Notes: a model not told the origin generated them from the letters alone. DNA of 64,000 bases from CAYVOV01 sp964453525 (GCA_964453525.1 CAYVOV010000012.1:40098-104097), one strand, 5' to 3'; counted from the stretch's first letter, positions 42,542 to 50,844 are shown. Program-made: numbers and translations.

Positions 42542-43321
42542 ATGAACAAAGAATTAAGAATCACCGGGGAAGATGTTGAGTATTTCAAAAGGAACAGGGA
42601 CCTTGCGTACCGGGGTAAATCCGGCAGACAGCGGCGGGATTTCAGCATCAGCTATATAGATAATAAGAAGAAAATACTGCAAAGAATACGCCGGGAAGTG
42701 GTTGACCAGACTGAGCAGGGAATGCAGTTTACCTGCCGTAAGGGGTGTTCCTATTGCTGTGTGCTCTACATTGAAGCCAGCGTAAATGAGTGTGAGGCTA
42801 TCGTCTACTACCTCTATAACCGTATGGATACCTTCTTTATCTTTCTGGAGCGGTATCCGGCGTGGAGACGTGAAACGGGGAGATATGGCGACCTGCTTCT
42901 TGCCGGAATGAAAGCGCGGATGAAGCTGAGGAAAGAAAAGGACAATATCGAGGCTAACCGGATTGAGCTGTCTGAATCAATGATGGACTACCAGTCTTTG
43001 AATGTTTCCTGTCCTTTTTTACATAATAATATATGTACCATATATGAGGTGCAACCCTACGCCTGCGCGACCCACTATGTAACCACACCGGCCGAATGGT
43101 GCAGTCCGTTTAATCTCGGCCAACCGGACGTATACAGAACTCAGCCAGCCAATGATGTGAGCGATCTGCAACTCCTTGACAGGAAACTCGGCGAACCTGT
43201 CATCTCTTCGATGCCGCTTACCGTGTACGAAATCCTCAGGGGCGGACTTTCCTATCTGTCCGAAGTAACCGGACTGAATTTAACGGAAGATGAGGTCGGT
43301 GGATCTAAAGCGATTACATAA
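42542..43321 (+). CDS. YkgJ-family cysteine-cluster protein
   Basis: 259 residues from the ATG at 42542 (the frame is open 24 codons upstream into the previous gene). The cluster motif FTCRKGCSYCC (about residues 61-71) and later CPFLHNNICTIYEVQPYACATH give the CxxxCxxCC ... C.....C....P..C pattern of YkgJ/UPF0153 proteins, which probably bind an Fe-S or zinc centre. Function is unknown. It starts 31 bases after the CAP lipoprotein gene and converges with the CGGC gene. Confidence 0.82.
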   Translation: MNKELRITGEDVEYFKRNRDLAYRGKSGRQRRDFSISYIDNKKKILQRIRREVVDQTEQGMQFTCRKGCSYCCVLYIEASVNECEAIVYYLYNRMDTFFIFLERYPAWRRETGRYGDLLLAGMKARMKLRKEKDNIEANRIELSESMMDYQSLNVSCPFLHNNICTIYEVQPYACATHYVTTPAEWCSPFNLGQPDVYRTQPANDVSDLQLLDRKLGEPVISSMPLTVYEILRGGLSYLSEVTGLNLTEDEVGGSKAIT

Positions 43322-43330
43322 CAAGGCTAA

Positions 43331-43672
43331 TTATGATTTCGGCGGCGGGTTCGGGTGGCCGTGGGTTCCTTCCAGGATAGGAATTCCTACCTCTGCTCTC
43401 AGGGCTTCTCCGTAAAGGTCTTTAAACGGGCAGGCTCCGACAAGGCAGTTGCCCAGGTGGATGACCTCCGCCCCCCTTTCCTTGAGGCGCTGTGCCCGAC
43501 TTAATATCTTATCAGCTTTGTTGCGGCCGCAGCCGCCGCAGCTATCAAACCCTACCAGTTCAATAATGTCATAGTCTTTGAATTCCCCTTCGCGGTCCTG
43601 AATTGCCGGGAAACAATGGTACCCGGCACAGTTATTGCTGTGTTCATGGCAGCGTATAATTCCGATTTTCAT
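43331..43672 (-). CDS. CGGC-domain metal-binding protein
   Basis: 113 residues. The family motif FDSCGGCGRNKA is at about residues 42-53, with further cysteines in RCHEHSNNCAGYHC near the start and GNCLVGACPF later. CGGC-domain proteins are small, probably metal-binding, anaerobe-rich proteins without a known activity. The C terminus ends in His/Pro-rich GTHGHPNPPPKS. It is convergent with the YkgJ gene. Confidence 0.85.
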   Translation of the reverse strand: MKIGIIRCHEHSNNCAGYHCFPAIQDREGEFKDYDIIELVGFDSCGGCGRNKADKILSRAQRLKERGAEVIHLGNCLVGACPFKDLYGEALRAEVGIPILEGTHGHPNPPPKS

Positions 43673-43799
43673 TCTTTGTACATGTCTCCTTTTTATTTAT
43701 TCTGCGATTGATTTTCGTCTGAAGTATCATCAACCCGGTATTTAAAGCTGTAATTTATCCTATTATAACACTCCGGTGGAATTAGTCACACGAAAGATA

Positions 43800-44095
43800 C
43801 ATTATTTACCCTGCCCCGGCATTCTTCGTCATCCGCTTCTGGTGGATTCCTCAGAATGACATTTAAAGCGAGGTTCTGATTAAGAGGAAGGAGCAGGCCT
43901 GCCCGCCGTCCCGATTTGACCGGGACTATGACGGGTGGGAGAGAGATTTCTAAAGAAGGGATACCCCTATTTAGCTTCCTCAAGTGTTCATCCTTAAGGC
44001 TCACCGTTCGGCTGACCTCAGTTCTGGTGACATCACTGGAACCACGACGGAGCCATGAAGGACGGTGGATGGGGAGAGATAGAGAAATAAAGAAA
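43800..44095. repeat. Dispersed repeats including a long inverted copy of family B
   Basis: TCCTCAGAATGACATTTAA (about 43841) matches a repeat at 49138-49155. From about 43975 to 44090 the complement strand repeats the plan of 63905-64000: CTATCTCTCCCCATCCACC, CAGCCGAACGGTGAGCC, AGGATGAACACTTGAGGAAG, AGCTAAATAGGGG. No gene is supported in these 300 bases. Confidence 0.75.
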
Positions 44096-44207
44096 GAGTA
44101 CTTCATTCCACCAAAACCGAACAGTAAAAAGTGAGTGAATTAACAAATACAACTAAATTGAGATAAATATCACATACAGGCTTGTTATGGTATTATAGAG
44201 TAGTACC

Positions 44208-44309
44208 ATGTTAAGCAGAGGGGCGATAGTAGTCTATACCTGGGCGATTATCCTTGTAGGCCTGATAGTCTATATTGTGCTATGGGGCGGCGCCGTTTCA
44301 CCTATCTGA
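44208..44309 (+). CDS. Candidate 33-residue single-TM peptide
   Basis: MLSRGAIVVYTWAIILVGLI then VYIVLWGGAVSPI: a basic start, one strong hydrophobic helix and a short Gly/Pro tail. The ribosome binding site is weak (ATAGAGTAG). It lies in a repeat-rich region ahead of the tRNA-like element. It could be a real small membrane protein or a chance ORF. Confidence 0.35.
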   Translation: MLSRGAIVVYTWAIILVGLIVYIVLWGGAVSPI

Positions 44310-44391
44310 GGTATTTGATGCCCCCCGTGGGGTGGACTGGCCTCAAAATCTCTGCTATAATCAATGTGTTACTGATACACAAACACAGTAT

Positions 44392-44461
44392 ACCCTTGTA
44401 GCTCAGACTAGAGCAGCCCCTTACAAAGGAGCAGGACGTGGGTGAAAACCCCACCAAGGCA
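44392..44461 (+). ncRNA. tRNA-like RNA element
   Basis: The segment folds as a 70-base cloverleaf: partial acceptor CCUUG/CAAGG, D arm GCUC/GAGC, anticodon arm GCCCC/GGAGC (one C-A mismatch) with loop UUACAAA, 5-base variable loop AGGAC, and a perfect T stem GUGGG/CCCAC. It is not a normal tRNA: the T loop is UGAAAAC rather than UUCRANY, the anticodon would be ACA, and the first two acceptor pairs fail. A TATAAT box lies at 44356-44361 and a terminator follows directly. Confidence 0.45.
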
Positions 44462-44463
44462 AA

Positions 44464-44496
44464 ATTCCAGGCTGGAATTCCCAGCCTGTTTTTATT
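44464..44496 (+). terminator. Terminator after the tRNA-like element
   Basis: CAGGCTGG and CCCAGCCTG form a hairpin around AATT, followed by TTTTTATTTT. Confidence 0.85.
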
Positions 44497-44746
44497 TTGA
44501 AGGAAAGAAGTGTCACGGAAAAGAACGTATTAATCGAAAGTAGTCTCATCGAGTTAAAATTGGATTACGTACCAGGGCAGGAGCTTTGCTATTATTCTTT
44601 AATTCTTCCGTTCTGGCTTCAAATATAAGCCTTGTTAAAAGAGCTTTTTTTTTATGCACTTCTGAGGTTTGTCTAACATACTCATTTTCCCGCACTATCA
44701 CGAATATGGTATTTAGTATTTATCAGTTCCCTTTTTTGAGCAAAAC

Positions 44747-44768
44747 GCCACCCGACGGGCGGCGTTAT
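44747..44768 (-). terminator. Minus-strand terminator downstream of tRNA-Sec
   Basis: AACGCCGCCC and GGGTGGCGTT pair closely on the minus strand and are followed by UUUU-rich sequence. It lies about 220 bases beyond the tRNA-Sec 3' end with a tiny ORF between. Confidence 0.7.
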
Positions 44769-44773
44769 TAATG

Positions 44774-44857
44774 TCAACCGGCTGAGCCACCTTTGCGGGC
44801 TACAAATATAGAGTAAGCTAGGAAGATAATAATTAATACCAGAATAACTATTCCCAT
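44774..44857 (-). CDS. Candidate 27-residue single-TM peptide
   Basis: MGIVILVLIIIFLAYSIF followed by VARKGGSAG: one hydrophobic helix with a basic end, in membrane-protein orientation. It lies between the tRNA-Sec gene and a strong terminator on the same strand, so it would be on the tRNA precursor transcript or its own. No clear ribosome binding site. Could be a chance ORF. Confidence 0.35.
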   Translation of the reverse strand: MGIVILVLIIIFLAYSIFVARKGGSAG

Positions 44858-44990
44858 GTGTTTAGTCTAAAAAACTGCAGGAATTCTGTATGTGACTAAT
44901 GTCGTATCGGGTGAGTACATATTACGGCCAGACTGAAAACAACAGAAAAAAGATTATGAATAAGTATGCGAATCGTGGAGTAAACGAACC

Positions 44991-45087
44991 TGGCGGGAGC
45001 GCATGGGAGTCGAACCCACCAAAGACGCTATTAACGCCCCTCAACGGAGTTGAAGTCCGCGAAGCCCACCGGGACTCATCCGCTCCC
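44991..45087 (-). tRNA. selC: tRNA-Sec (anticodon UCA)
   Basis: 97 bases with encoded GCCA 3' end. The acceptor stem pairs GGGAGCG with CGCUCCC, plus a G-G mismatch in the eighth position where bacterial tRNA-Sec has an 8-base stem. A long six-pair D stem (GAGUCC/GGGCUU), the anticodon loop CUUCAAC carrying UCA, a long variable arm (GGGGCG/CGUCUU), and a T arm GUGGG-UUCGACU-CCCAU complete the Sec-type fold. The discriminator is G, as usual for tRNA-Sec. With selA, selB and selD in the window it completes the UGA decoding system. Confidence 0.93.
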
Positions 45088-45347
45088 CCTAGCTTTGAGG
45101 TAAATTAAGTATATATTATTAAGCTTTCTAAGTGCAATATATAATGAACCCTATTCTCCTTATATTTATCTATTCCCACCCTCCTCCCTTAAGAGAGAAC
45201 TGAACACGATAATAACCTAAAATTACTGATAAGCACAGAAACAGATCAATCAGGAATACTCGGTAAGACAATATTCATAATCTAAGGTTATCTATCCATA
45301 CAAAACTCCATGGGGAGTAGAAGACTGCCAAAAAGCGAGCGTACTGA

Positions 45348-45551
45348 ATGGCAACAATTCATTCTTTTGTTGTCTATTTTTCCAATCTGCAAAGGCTTAA
45401 ATGGGTAGAGCCATCCGGTTTTATCGAACCATCATCATTCCAGGACCACTACCCCGAAGGACAACCTCGAAAGTATTTCCGACTTACCAAAGAGGGTATA
45501 TCCGCCAGTGATTCTGCTTGGGCCAACCCTCTGAAAGCTCTCTACGAATAA
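45348..45551 (+). pseudogene. Fragment of a winged-helix (PadR/ArsR-like) regulator
   Basis: The 67-codon ORF contains RLKWVEPSG and the wing motif GQPRKYFRLTKEGISAS, typical of PadR-like winged helices, but the first helices of the domain are missing upstream. It lies in a decayed island between tRNA-Sec and the heptamer repeats, without a ribosome binding site. A truncated remnant is the likeliest reading. Confidence 0.5.
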
Positions 45552-45724
45552 CAGTTTGTCCTCTTTTTCCCAGGTAATTATCAAAATGGTGCTCAATTTG
45601 GTCAAATGCTGGTCAAGTGATTCAAAGCAATAGAAGCTTGACATCTGGTCATATAGTGATAATAAACTGGGAACCATCTATGTAATTCTCACTTCTCACT
45701 ATTAACTGCCAACTTTAACTATTT

Positions 45725-45930
45725 AACTCTTATTTGATTCTAGTACATAAAATGTGTACTGAAGATTTGGAAGTTGGAAGTTAGAAGTTGGAAGCTGGTA
45801 GTGTGATGTAGATAGTACGAAGCAGGCAACAAATATTAAGAAGTAGGTAGTAGATAGTAGGTAGTGCGATGTAGATAGTAGAGAGTAGATAGTAGATAGT
45901 AGATAGTGTGATGCAGAGAGTAGAGAGTAG
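45725..45930. repeat. Heptamer-type tandem array (TAGATAG / TAGGTAG units)
   Basis: Irregular tandem copies of AGTAGATAGTAGATAGTAG-like units interspersed with GTGTGATG. The reverse complement of the same unit forms a second array at 46845-46945. Low-complexity, no ORF. Confidence 0.85.
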
Positions 45931-46159
45931 TGCACTAGAAAACCAAGGATGTAAAATAACCGATAGTTTGCCTAGAATAAAGTGAATTTTAGCCTAGATG
46001 AATGGAATATGCCTACAAGAGCAGGCCATTTAAGCGTATTGAACATTGTGGACGTTTGTTACTTGACTCAAGGTACTTCTGTATTGTGACATCCTTATAC
46101 AATCGCTATAAATCAGGGTAATATTTATCGGATAAAGAGATCGTTGCGTTAAGAAAACG

Positions 46160-46459
46160 TCAACTATCACTATATTGTTGGATTTCTTGACTCCATGGTT
46201 TGACTTCGGGCATTTGGAACCGCTTTGCTAAAGCCCTGAAAATTGGGATGATGGCAATTAATAATAAAGTCAGTGTGATCTGAAATACCATCATATCAGA
46301 GTCAAGACCTTCTATTGTTCGAATGTGGGTCATATTTTGTATAGTATTGTTGATGGTATGCATAAGCCATGGAGCCCAAAGATTATCCGTTTTTAAATAA
46401 AGATAACCCATGGCAAATCCATAAATGCCGGTGGTGAGGTTTTTCTCATAGTACCTGTT
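46160..46459 (-). pseudogene. C-terminal fragment of a CPBP-family membrane protease
   Basis: The conserved end of CPBP proteases is recognisable, including GFAMGYLYLKTDNLWAPWLM then HTINNT. The frame continues a little upstream of the first ATG (46411) into TTGIYGFAM, but the EExxxR catalytic half is absent. AT-rich, flanked by heptamer arrays. It is a remnant, not a functional protease. Confidence 0.65.
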
Positions 46460-46524
46460 GATATAGATGATTTCCTGCTCTTCAAGGCTTTTTATTTATA
46501 TAGATATATATTTTCTGCATTATT

Positions 46525-46731
46525 TTAACTAAAAAGGTCAGGATTTATTAACCAGAGTATCCCTGCAATAACGAAGCAAATACCTAATACTAAAAATGAG
46601 ATTTCACCGAGTATTTTGTTTAGACCTGTATACTCTGCGTGGTAGAACTCAAATGCCTTTCTAGAGAAATATTTATAAAACAATGTGAAAGGAATACCAA
46701 GTATAATAAAAAATAAAGCGAACATAACCAT
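46525..46731 (-). CDS. Small two-TM membrane protein
   Basis: 68 residues with hydrophobic segments VMFALFFIILGIPFTLFYKYF (about 2-22) and ISFLVLGICFVIAGILWLI (about 44-62) around a polar loop. AT-rich, in the bracketed island between inverted heptamer arrays. Unknown family. Confidence 0.5.
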   Translation of the reverse strand: MVMFALFFIILGIPFTLFYKYFSRKAFEFYHAEYTGLNKILGEISFLVLGICFVIAGILWLINPDLFS

Positions 46732-46844
46732 AACCTAAATCGACCCCTTTAATATTTCCCACATTAATACAATAATTCACTTTACCGTATATGTGTATCT
46801 TGTGGTATTAATTACAATAATTATATAGGTTTTTTTAATGTACT

Positions 46845-46945
46845 ACTAACTACCTATATCACACTATCTACTACCTACTATCTACTACCTACTATCTACT
46901 ACCTACTATCCACTATCTACTATCTACTGACTACTTCACACTTCA
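46845..46945. repeat. Inverted counterpart of the heptamer array
   Basis: CTATCTACTACCTACTATCT-type units on this strand are the reverse complement of the array at 45725-45930, so the two arrays bracket a 0.9 kb AT-rich segment in inverted orientation. Confidence 0.85.
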
Positions 46946-47207
46946 TGGTACTAGTAAGACTCACATATCGTTTCTCAATTAACTCTATGCTATATACCAA
47001 TTATTTCTTATTGCTTACTACTCAGTTTTACAGTTTGAGATTCATGGTCTCATGCCTACTTCGTCGTACAACAGAAAAAAATGCTATATAGTTTAATATC
47101 AGTTATTACGAAGCGATAATAAAAGGGGACCTGATACGACCGATCCCCTATCCTATTTGACCGGCTGTTATCTTTTCAATGATGTTTATTCAAAATAATG
47201 TCTATTA

Positions 47208-47227
47208 TTTTTCGGTATACCGAAAAA
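47208..47227. promoter_or_regulatory. Perfect 20-base palindrome upstream of the serine recombinase
   Basis: TTTTTCGGTATACCGAAAAA is exactly self-complementary and lies 160 bases before the recombinase start. It may be an operator or a recombination site; the sequence alone cannot tell. Confidence 0.55.
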
Positions 47228-47385
47228 ATGTCATGAAAATATTAGAATATTAGAGTATTTATTAGATATATGAATATATTATGAGATATGTTATATCTAT
47301 ACTATGGTGAAACGTGTTTTACTTGATTCAATATCTCTTAATGGTGTAGCATTGTAAGATACTGATCATATGGGAGGTGTTAAAA

Positions 47386-49062
47386 ATGTCGAAATCATTG
47401 TCATCAGAAACCTGTAGAGAGGCTACACACGATGAAAAGTATAAAACATTACAAATGATCGGCCTAACCAGGAGTAGCAGCCAGGAGGTAGCCGAAGGAT
47501 ATGGTCCATCAATACAGAAAAGTGAACTTGTCGCAGATGGTAAAAGCCAGAAGTACCGGTTGTTAGCTATCCGCAATATTGTAGAGCCGGCCACAATCAA
47601 CCTTGAAGAAAGAGATTTGTTTAATGAGGTATTTAAAGAAGCGATAACGCTAAAAAAACATAACCGATGTAATGGTATCAGTATTTCTAGGTGTGATAGG
47701 TTAAGCCGTCAATTTGAGGCGGCCATGCAGATCGCCCTTGACTGCAAGAAATACGGACTCACAATACGCTTTGTTCGTGAGAATCAGTGGCTACGTCCGG
47801 ATGATGAGCCTATCCAGTTTATACTTTTTATATTAAATGCCTTTGGTGTGCATACTCAAACGAAGATTTCAATGGCTAATCTGCACGCGGGTCAACGCAG
47901 GGCTGCATCAGAGGGTAAACTCCCGGCTGGAATAGGCAAAGGAATGCTTGGATATGATCTATCCAACAAGAAATTCACGACTACCTCGTTCATAACAGTC
48001 ATTGATGAGATACTATGTAGAGCTTTGCGTGGAGATAGCATTAACCGCATTACAAGGGACCTTCAGGAAAGGGGTGTAGTCAATTCCTCGGGAAAGATTA
48101 TAACCAGAGCTACGGTGGCAAATGTCCTTCGTCATGCCAGGCGTTACGCAGGAATATGGGACTGGGGCGGTTATGAAATAAGAGGTCTTATCCCCCCACG
48201 AATAACAGAGGAACAAGCCGAGCAAATCCTGAATAATCTGAAGCGTAACCGTGAAAACAGCTATGGTTTTGGAAAGCGGAAGTGGCTGAGTTCTCGTGTC
48301 ATATGTGGAATATGTGGAAGAAAATACAAACTACAGGTTAAACACGGATGTTATTGCCTTCATGCCGATGTTTACAGGGCATATCCGCCATGTCCGAGCC
48401 CGAAAATCACCTGGCATGTAATGGATAAAGAAGTTTGGGATACCTTCGTTCAGTGTTTGTTAGGACTGGACACGCTTGAACTGATGGTAAAAGACAAACG
48501 AAAAGCCTGGAGGAAACAGAAAGCTAAAACAGACCAACAGATAAAAGGTTTACGAGAACAGCTTAACAAACTTCAGCGTAAGAGACGGCAATATTCTTGG
48601 CAGCAGGCAGAAGGGATAATAACAGGCGAGGAATTAGTATCTGCTCACAAACAAATCAAGTCTGAAGAAAGAATACTAAATGACCAGTTAAAGAGGCTTG
48701 AAGAGTTTAGCCATGAGCCATCACCACCGGATAGGGCTACATTTGACAAGATGGCATCATACTGGAGAAGTGGTCTGGTCAGTGAGTTAGACTATGCATC
48801 GGATGAGGTAAAAGCGAAATTTGCCGAGTTCTTTGACCTGTACATAACGGTTTATCCGAAGGAGTCATCGCAGGGGTACTACTTCAGTATTAGTGCCAAT
48901 ATACCCCTGGGGCTGGATACTACCGTTAATGCTTATGACATGGTGTTCAGTCCTTTAGGAAGATTAAGAGGGGCTCCGCCCCTCTTAAAAACACCCCCGT
49001 TGCAGATGACTTGCATTAATAACAAGTATCATATTTCTCCCTTTTATAAAGCCCCTATCTGA
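47386..49062 (+). CDS. Large serine recombinase
   Basis: 558 residues from the ATG at 47386, with GGAGG 8 bases before it. The resolvase domain has LTRSSSQEVAEGYGPSIQ (catalytic Ser at about residue 28) and SRCDRLSR (about 100). The recombinase domain follows (LPAGIGKGMLGYD, RITRDLQERGVVNSSGKIIT). Next come a zinc ribbon (CGICGRKYKL ... CYCLHAD ... CPSP), a coiled coil (about 380-445) and a C-terminal DNA-binding part. The last about 35 residues (GRLRGAPPLLKTPP onward) are encoded by a family C repeat, so the native C terminus was probably shorter. It may be the integrase of the decayed island. Confidence 0.9.
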   Translation: MSKSLSSETCREATHDEKYKTLQMIGLTRSSSQEVAEGYGPSIQKSELVADGKSQKYRLLAIRNIVEPATINLEERDLFNEVFKEAITLKKHNRCNGISISRCDRLSRQFEAAMQIALDCKKYGLTIRFVRENQWLRPDDEPIQFILFILNAFGVHTQTKISMANLHAGQRRAASEGKLPAGIGKGMLGYDLSNKKFTTTSFITVIDEILCRALRGDSINRITRDLQERGVVNSSGKIITRATVANVLRHARRYAGIWDWGGYEIRGLIPPRITEEQAEQILNNLKRNRENSYGFGKRKWLSSRVICGICGRKYKLQVKHGCYCLHADVYRAYPPCPSPKITWHVMDKEVWDTFVQCLLGLDTLELMVKDKRKAWRKQKAKTDQQIKGLREQLNKLQRKRRQYSWQQAEGIITGEELVSAHKQIKSEERILNDQLKRLEEFSHEPSPPDRATFDKMASYWRSGLVSELDYASDEVKAKFAEFFDLYITVYPKESSQGYYFSISANIPLGLDTTVNAYDMVFSPLGRLRGAPPLLKTPPLQMTCINNKYHISPFYKAPI

Positions 49063-49160
49063 AACTTTTCCCATTTTGAAGGGTCTTGTCCTGAAAATTG
49101 TATATCCATATCACCCTGAGTCCCGATTTCATTGGGATTTCTCAGAATGACATTAGAAGC
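48962..49160. repeat. Family C repeat inside the recombinase 3' end, and a CCTGAGTCCCGAT-type repeat
   Basis: AAGAGGGGCTCCGCCCCTCTT (20-base core at about 48967) overlaps the end of the recombinase ORF. Further on, TCCCGATTTCATTGGGATTT with CTCAGAATGACA (about 49120-49155) resembles the repeat at 43841. Confidence 0.7.
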
Positions 49161-49188
49161 GAGCTTTTGAAAAGACACAGGGCTATCA

Positions 49189-49401
49189 TTACTTCGGTTT
49201 CAGGAGTAGCTTGAAGCCGTCCTCTATTTCCTCTACCCGGGCTGTATATCCCTCGCTTTCTGCCAGACGGGACACATTTTCTTTAGAAACGGCGCTTTCA
49301 ACAAGTACTGTTAGCTCTTTTTCAGGATTATCTTTAATGGCTTTCTTCGTCCTGACCACAGGAATAGGGCAGGAATAGCCACGGACATCTACTTCAATCA
49401 T
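49189..49401 (-). CDS. yedF: Selenium-metabolism YedF/TusA-type sulfur-transfer protein
   Basis: 70 residues with the TusA/SirA fold. The motif VDVRGYSCPIPVVRTKKAI places the reactive Cys in SCPIP, as in YedF proteins. In selenium-using bacteria YedF accompanies YedE, DUF3343 proteins and SelD, and probably moves selenium or sulfur as a persulfide or selenide carrier. Its ATG overlaps the end of the kinase gene by 8 bases, the last gene of the yedE operon. No C-terminal extension is present, so it is the short form. Confidence 0.85.
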   Translation of the reverse strand: MIEVDVRGYSCPIPVVRTKKAIKDNPEKELTVLVESAVSKENVSRLAESEGYTARVEEIEDGFKLLLKPK

Positions 49402-50296
49402 TACTGATTTCTCCTTTCTCGTAACAGACTCCGCTCCAATGGCAGAGGTTCTCCTTGAACACTGCAGGAAAGCTATCGATTATTTCCCTGACTCTTGTTG
49501 CCGGCGTCACCCTGGCGAATTCACCGGCGGTGCGGTTGGCTCTGGCGGCGATAATTGCCGCTTCCTGCGGCTCGAGTCCGCCGTAAACGAAGGCTGCCAC
49601 CATGCCGGTGATGGTATCACCGGTACCGCCGATAGCCTCAAGCTCGGGTATGTCCGGCTCGTCTATTGTAGCCAGTACTTCTCCATCACGAATTACATAG
49701 TCAATTGCCCCTTTAACAAGCAGCAGTCCGGCGGCGTTCCGGTGATGGTAGGCGTTGGTGGCAAGCTCCGGCGTCCGGGTGATGTCGGCGTTGAAGAGGT
49801 GCCGGTTAATATAGGCAGGGTGGGTGGCATCGGCATCGGCAAGAAAAGCCATCTCGCTGGCATCCGGAGTAAATATATCGAACTCAGGAGCCAGCCCGGC
49901 CGCCTTGGCGGCGTACATCGAGGCAGCATCGGCAATTAAAACCGGCCTTTTCCGGCATTCTTTTACAGCACTGATTAACCGCCTTGTTAGAGTCATATTG
50001 GGCACGCAGTAGTGCAGTGCCAGCACCTCGGGCGAAAGCTTGGCCACCTGCTCAATAAGGTATTCGTGAATCCGGCGGCTACCCTTGCCCTGTCCGTCAT
50101 CTCCGACGATAAGTACCTGCGGCGGTTCGAGTCCTAGGTATTCGGTTGTGGCCAGGGCGGCGCCAATCATGGTGCCGGTTCCCTGGGTGCGGGGGACACG
50201 CTGCCCGTCGGCTTTTATAAACTCACCGTCTTTTTCAACTTTTCCCATTGTCAGCGATAAGCCTTCAACGGGGACAGTCCCGAAAATAAGCAGCAT
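49394..50296 (-). CDS. Ribokinase/YjeF-C-like kinase in the selenium operon
   Basis: 300 residues from the ATG at 50296, preceded by GGAG; an alternative start 7 codons upstream overlaps DUF3343. The C-terminal ATP site GGTGDTITGMVAAFVYGG (Asp catalytic base at about residue 229) is the ribokinase-superfamily GxGD motif, and LIADAASMYAAKAAGL with FTPDASEMAFLAD resembles NAD(P)HX dehydratase/kinase members. The substrate is unknown. Its position between a DUF3343 Se/S carrier gene and yedF, with overlaps, suggests a role in selenium handling, which is inference. Confidence 0.75.
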   Translation of the reverse strand: MLLIFGTVPVEGLSLTMGKVEKDGEFIKADGQRVPRTQGTGTMIGAALATTEYLGLEPPQVLIVGDDGQGKGSRRIHEYLIEQVAKLSPEVLALHYCVPNMTLTRRLISAVKECRKRPVLIADAASMYAAKAAGLAPEFDIFTPDASEMAFLADADATHPAYINRHLFNADITRTPELATNAYHHRNAAGLLLVKGAIDYVIRDGEVLATIDEPDIPELEAIGGTGDTITGMVAAFVYGGLEPQEAAIIAARANRTAGEFARVTPATRVREIIDSFPAVFKENLCHWSGVCYEKGEISND

Positions 50297-50298
50297 AT

Positions 50299-50835
50299 CT
50301 ACTTCTCTCCTTTCCACAGAGTAAGGCTCTCTTCAAAAGCCCTGACCAGCATTAAACCGCAAAGGGTAAAGCTCAGCTTTCCCGGGTCCAGTGCTTCGGT
50401 GAGCTTCTTACCCACCAGTTCCGCATGAAGCCGGGGAATATCGGGACAACCGCCTCCGGAAGTGTTGACTATTTCTCCGCTTTCTCTGTCAAAAGTGAGC
50501 TTCATATTGCCGGCTTTTACCATCAGCCAGCGTCCGAAATTGACTACATTGACAAGTTCTATGATTTCCGAAGCCCCTGCTGTAACCGGGCTGATATTGA
50601 TGAAGTCAACGGACTTCTCGTTCAGCAGCCGTTCTATTCCCGGCTGTTCAACAAGGTTTACCGCTACTGCCAGGTCACACCCCGAGCGAAATTCAGGCGG
50701 CGGAGCCACCAGCTTTACTTCGTAGTCGGCATCCTTTAAGACTCTCTCTGCCTTCATTGCCTGCTGTACCTCCGTAAACAGCACCAGGCCGCTGCCTTCG
50801 AATTCTGTCTTCCGTTTACGTTTAAAAAATGCCAT
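50299..50835 (-). CDS. DUF3343 putative Se/S-carrier protein with C-terminal extension
   Basis: 178 residues. The N-terminal DUF3343 domain (about residues 14-90: LVLFTEVQQAMKAERVLKDA, APPPEFRSGCDLAVAVN) has the conserved Cys of the putative selenium/sulfur carrier family. The remaining about 90 residues, with NTSGGGCPDIPRLHAEL, are not part of the short family and carry a second Cys motif. It starts 10 bases after yedE and ends 3 bases before the kinase. Carrier role is inferred from family and neighbours. Confidence 0.8.
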   Translation of the reverse strand: MAFFKRKRKTEFEGSGLVLFTEVQQAMKAERVLKDADYEVKLVAPPPEFRSGCDLAVAVNLVEQPGIERLLNEKSVDFINISPVTAGASEIIELVNVVNFGRWLMVKAGNMKLTFDRESGEIVNTSGGGCPDIPRLHAELVGKKLTEALDPGKLSFTLCGLMLVRAFEESLTLWKGEK

Positions 50836-50844
50836 CTTCCCTTT

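Noticed and set aside
44991..45087. tRNA-Sec as the integration site of the recombinase element
   Set aside because: No duplicated tRNA 3' end was seen, the recombinase is of the serine type and lies on the 5' side of the tRNA.
45725..46945. The regular short repeats as a CRISPR array
   Set aside because: Units are 7-20 bases, low-complexity, without unique spacers of constant length, and no cas genes are present in the window.
47386..49062. The serine recombinase as part of an intact prophage
   Set aside because: No capsid, portal, terminase, tail or lysis genes occur on either side; only fragments and repeats do.
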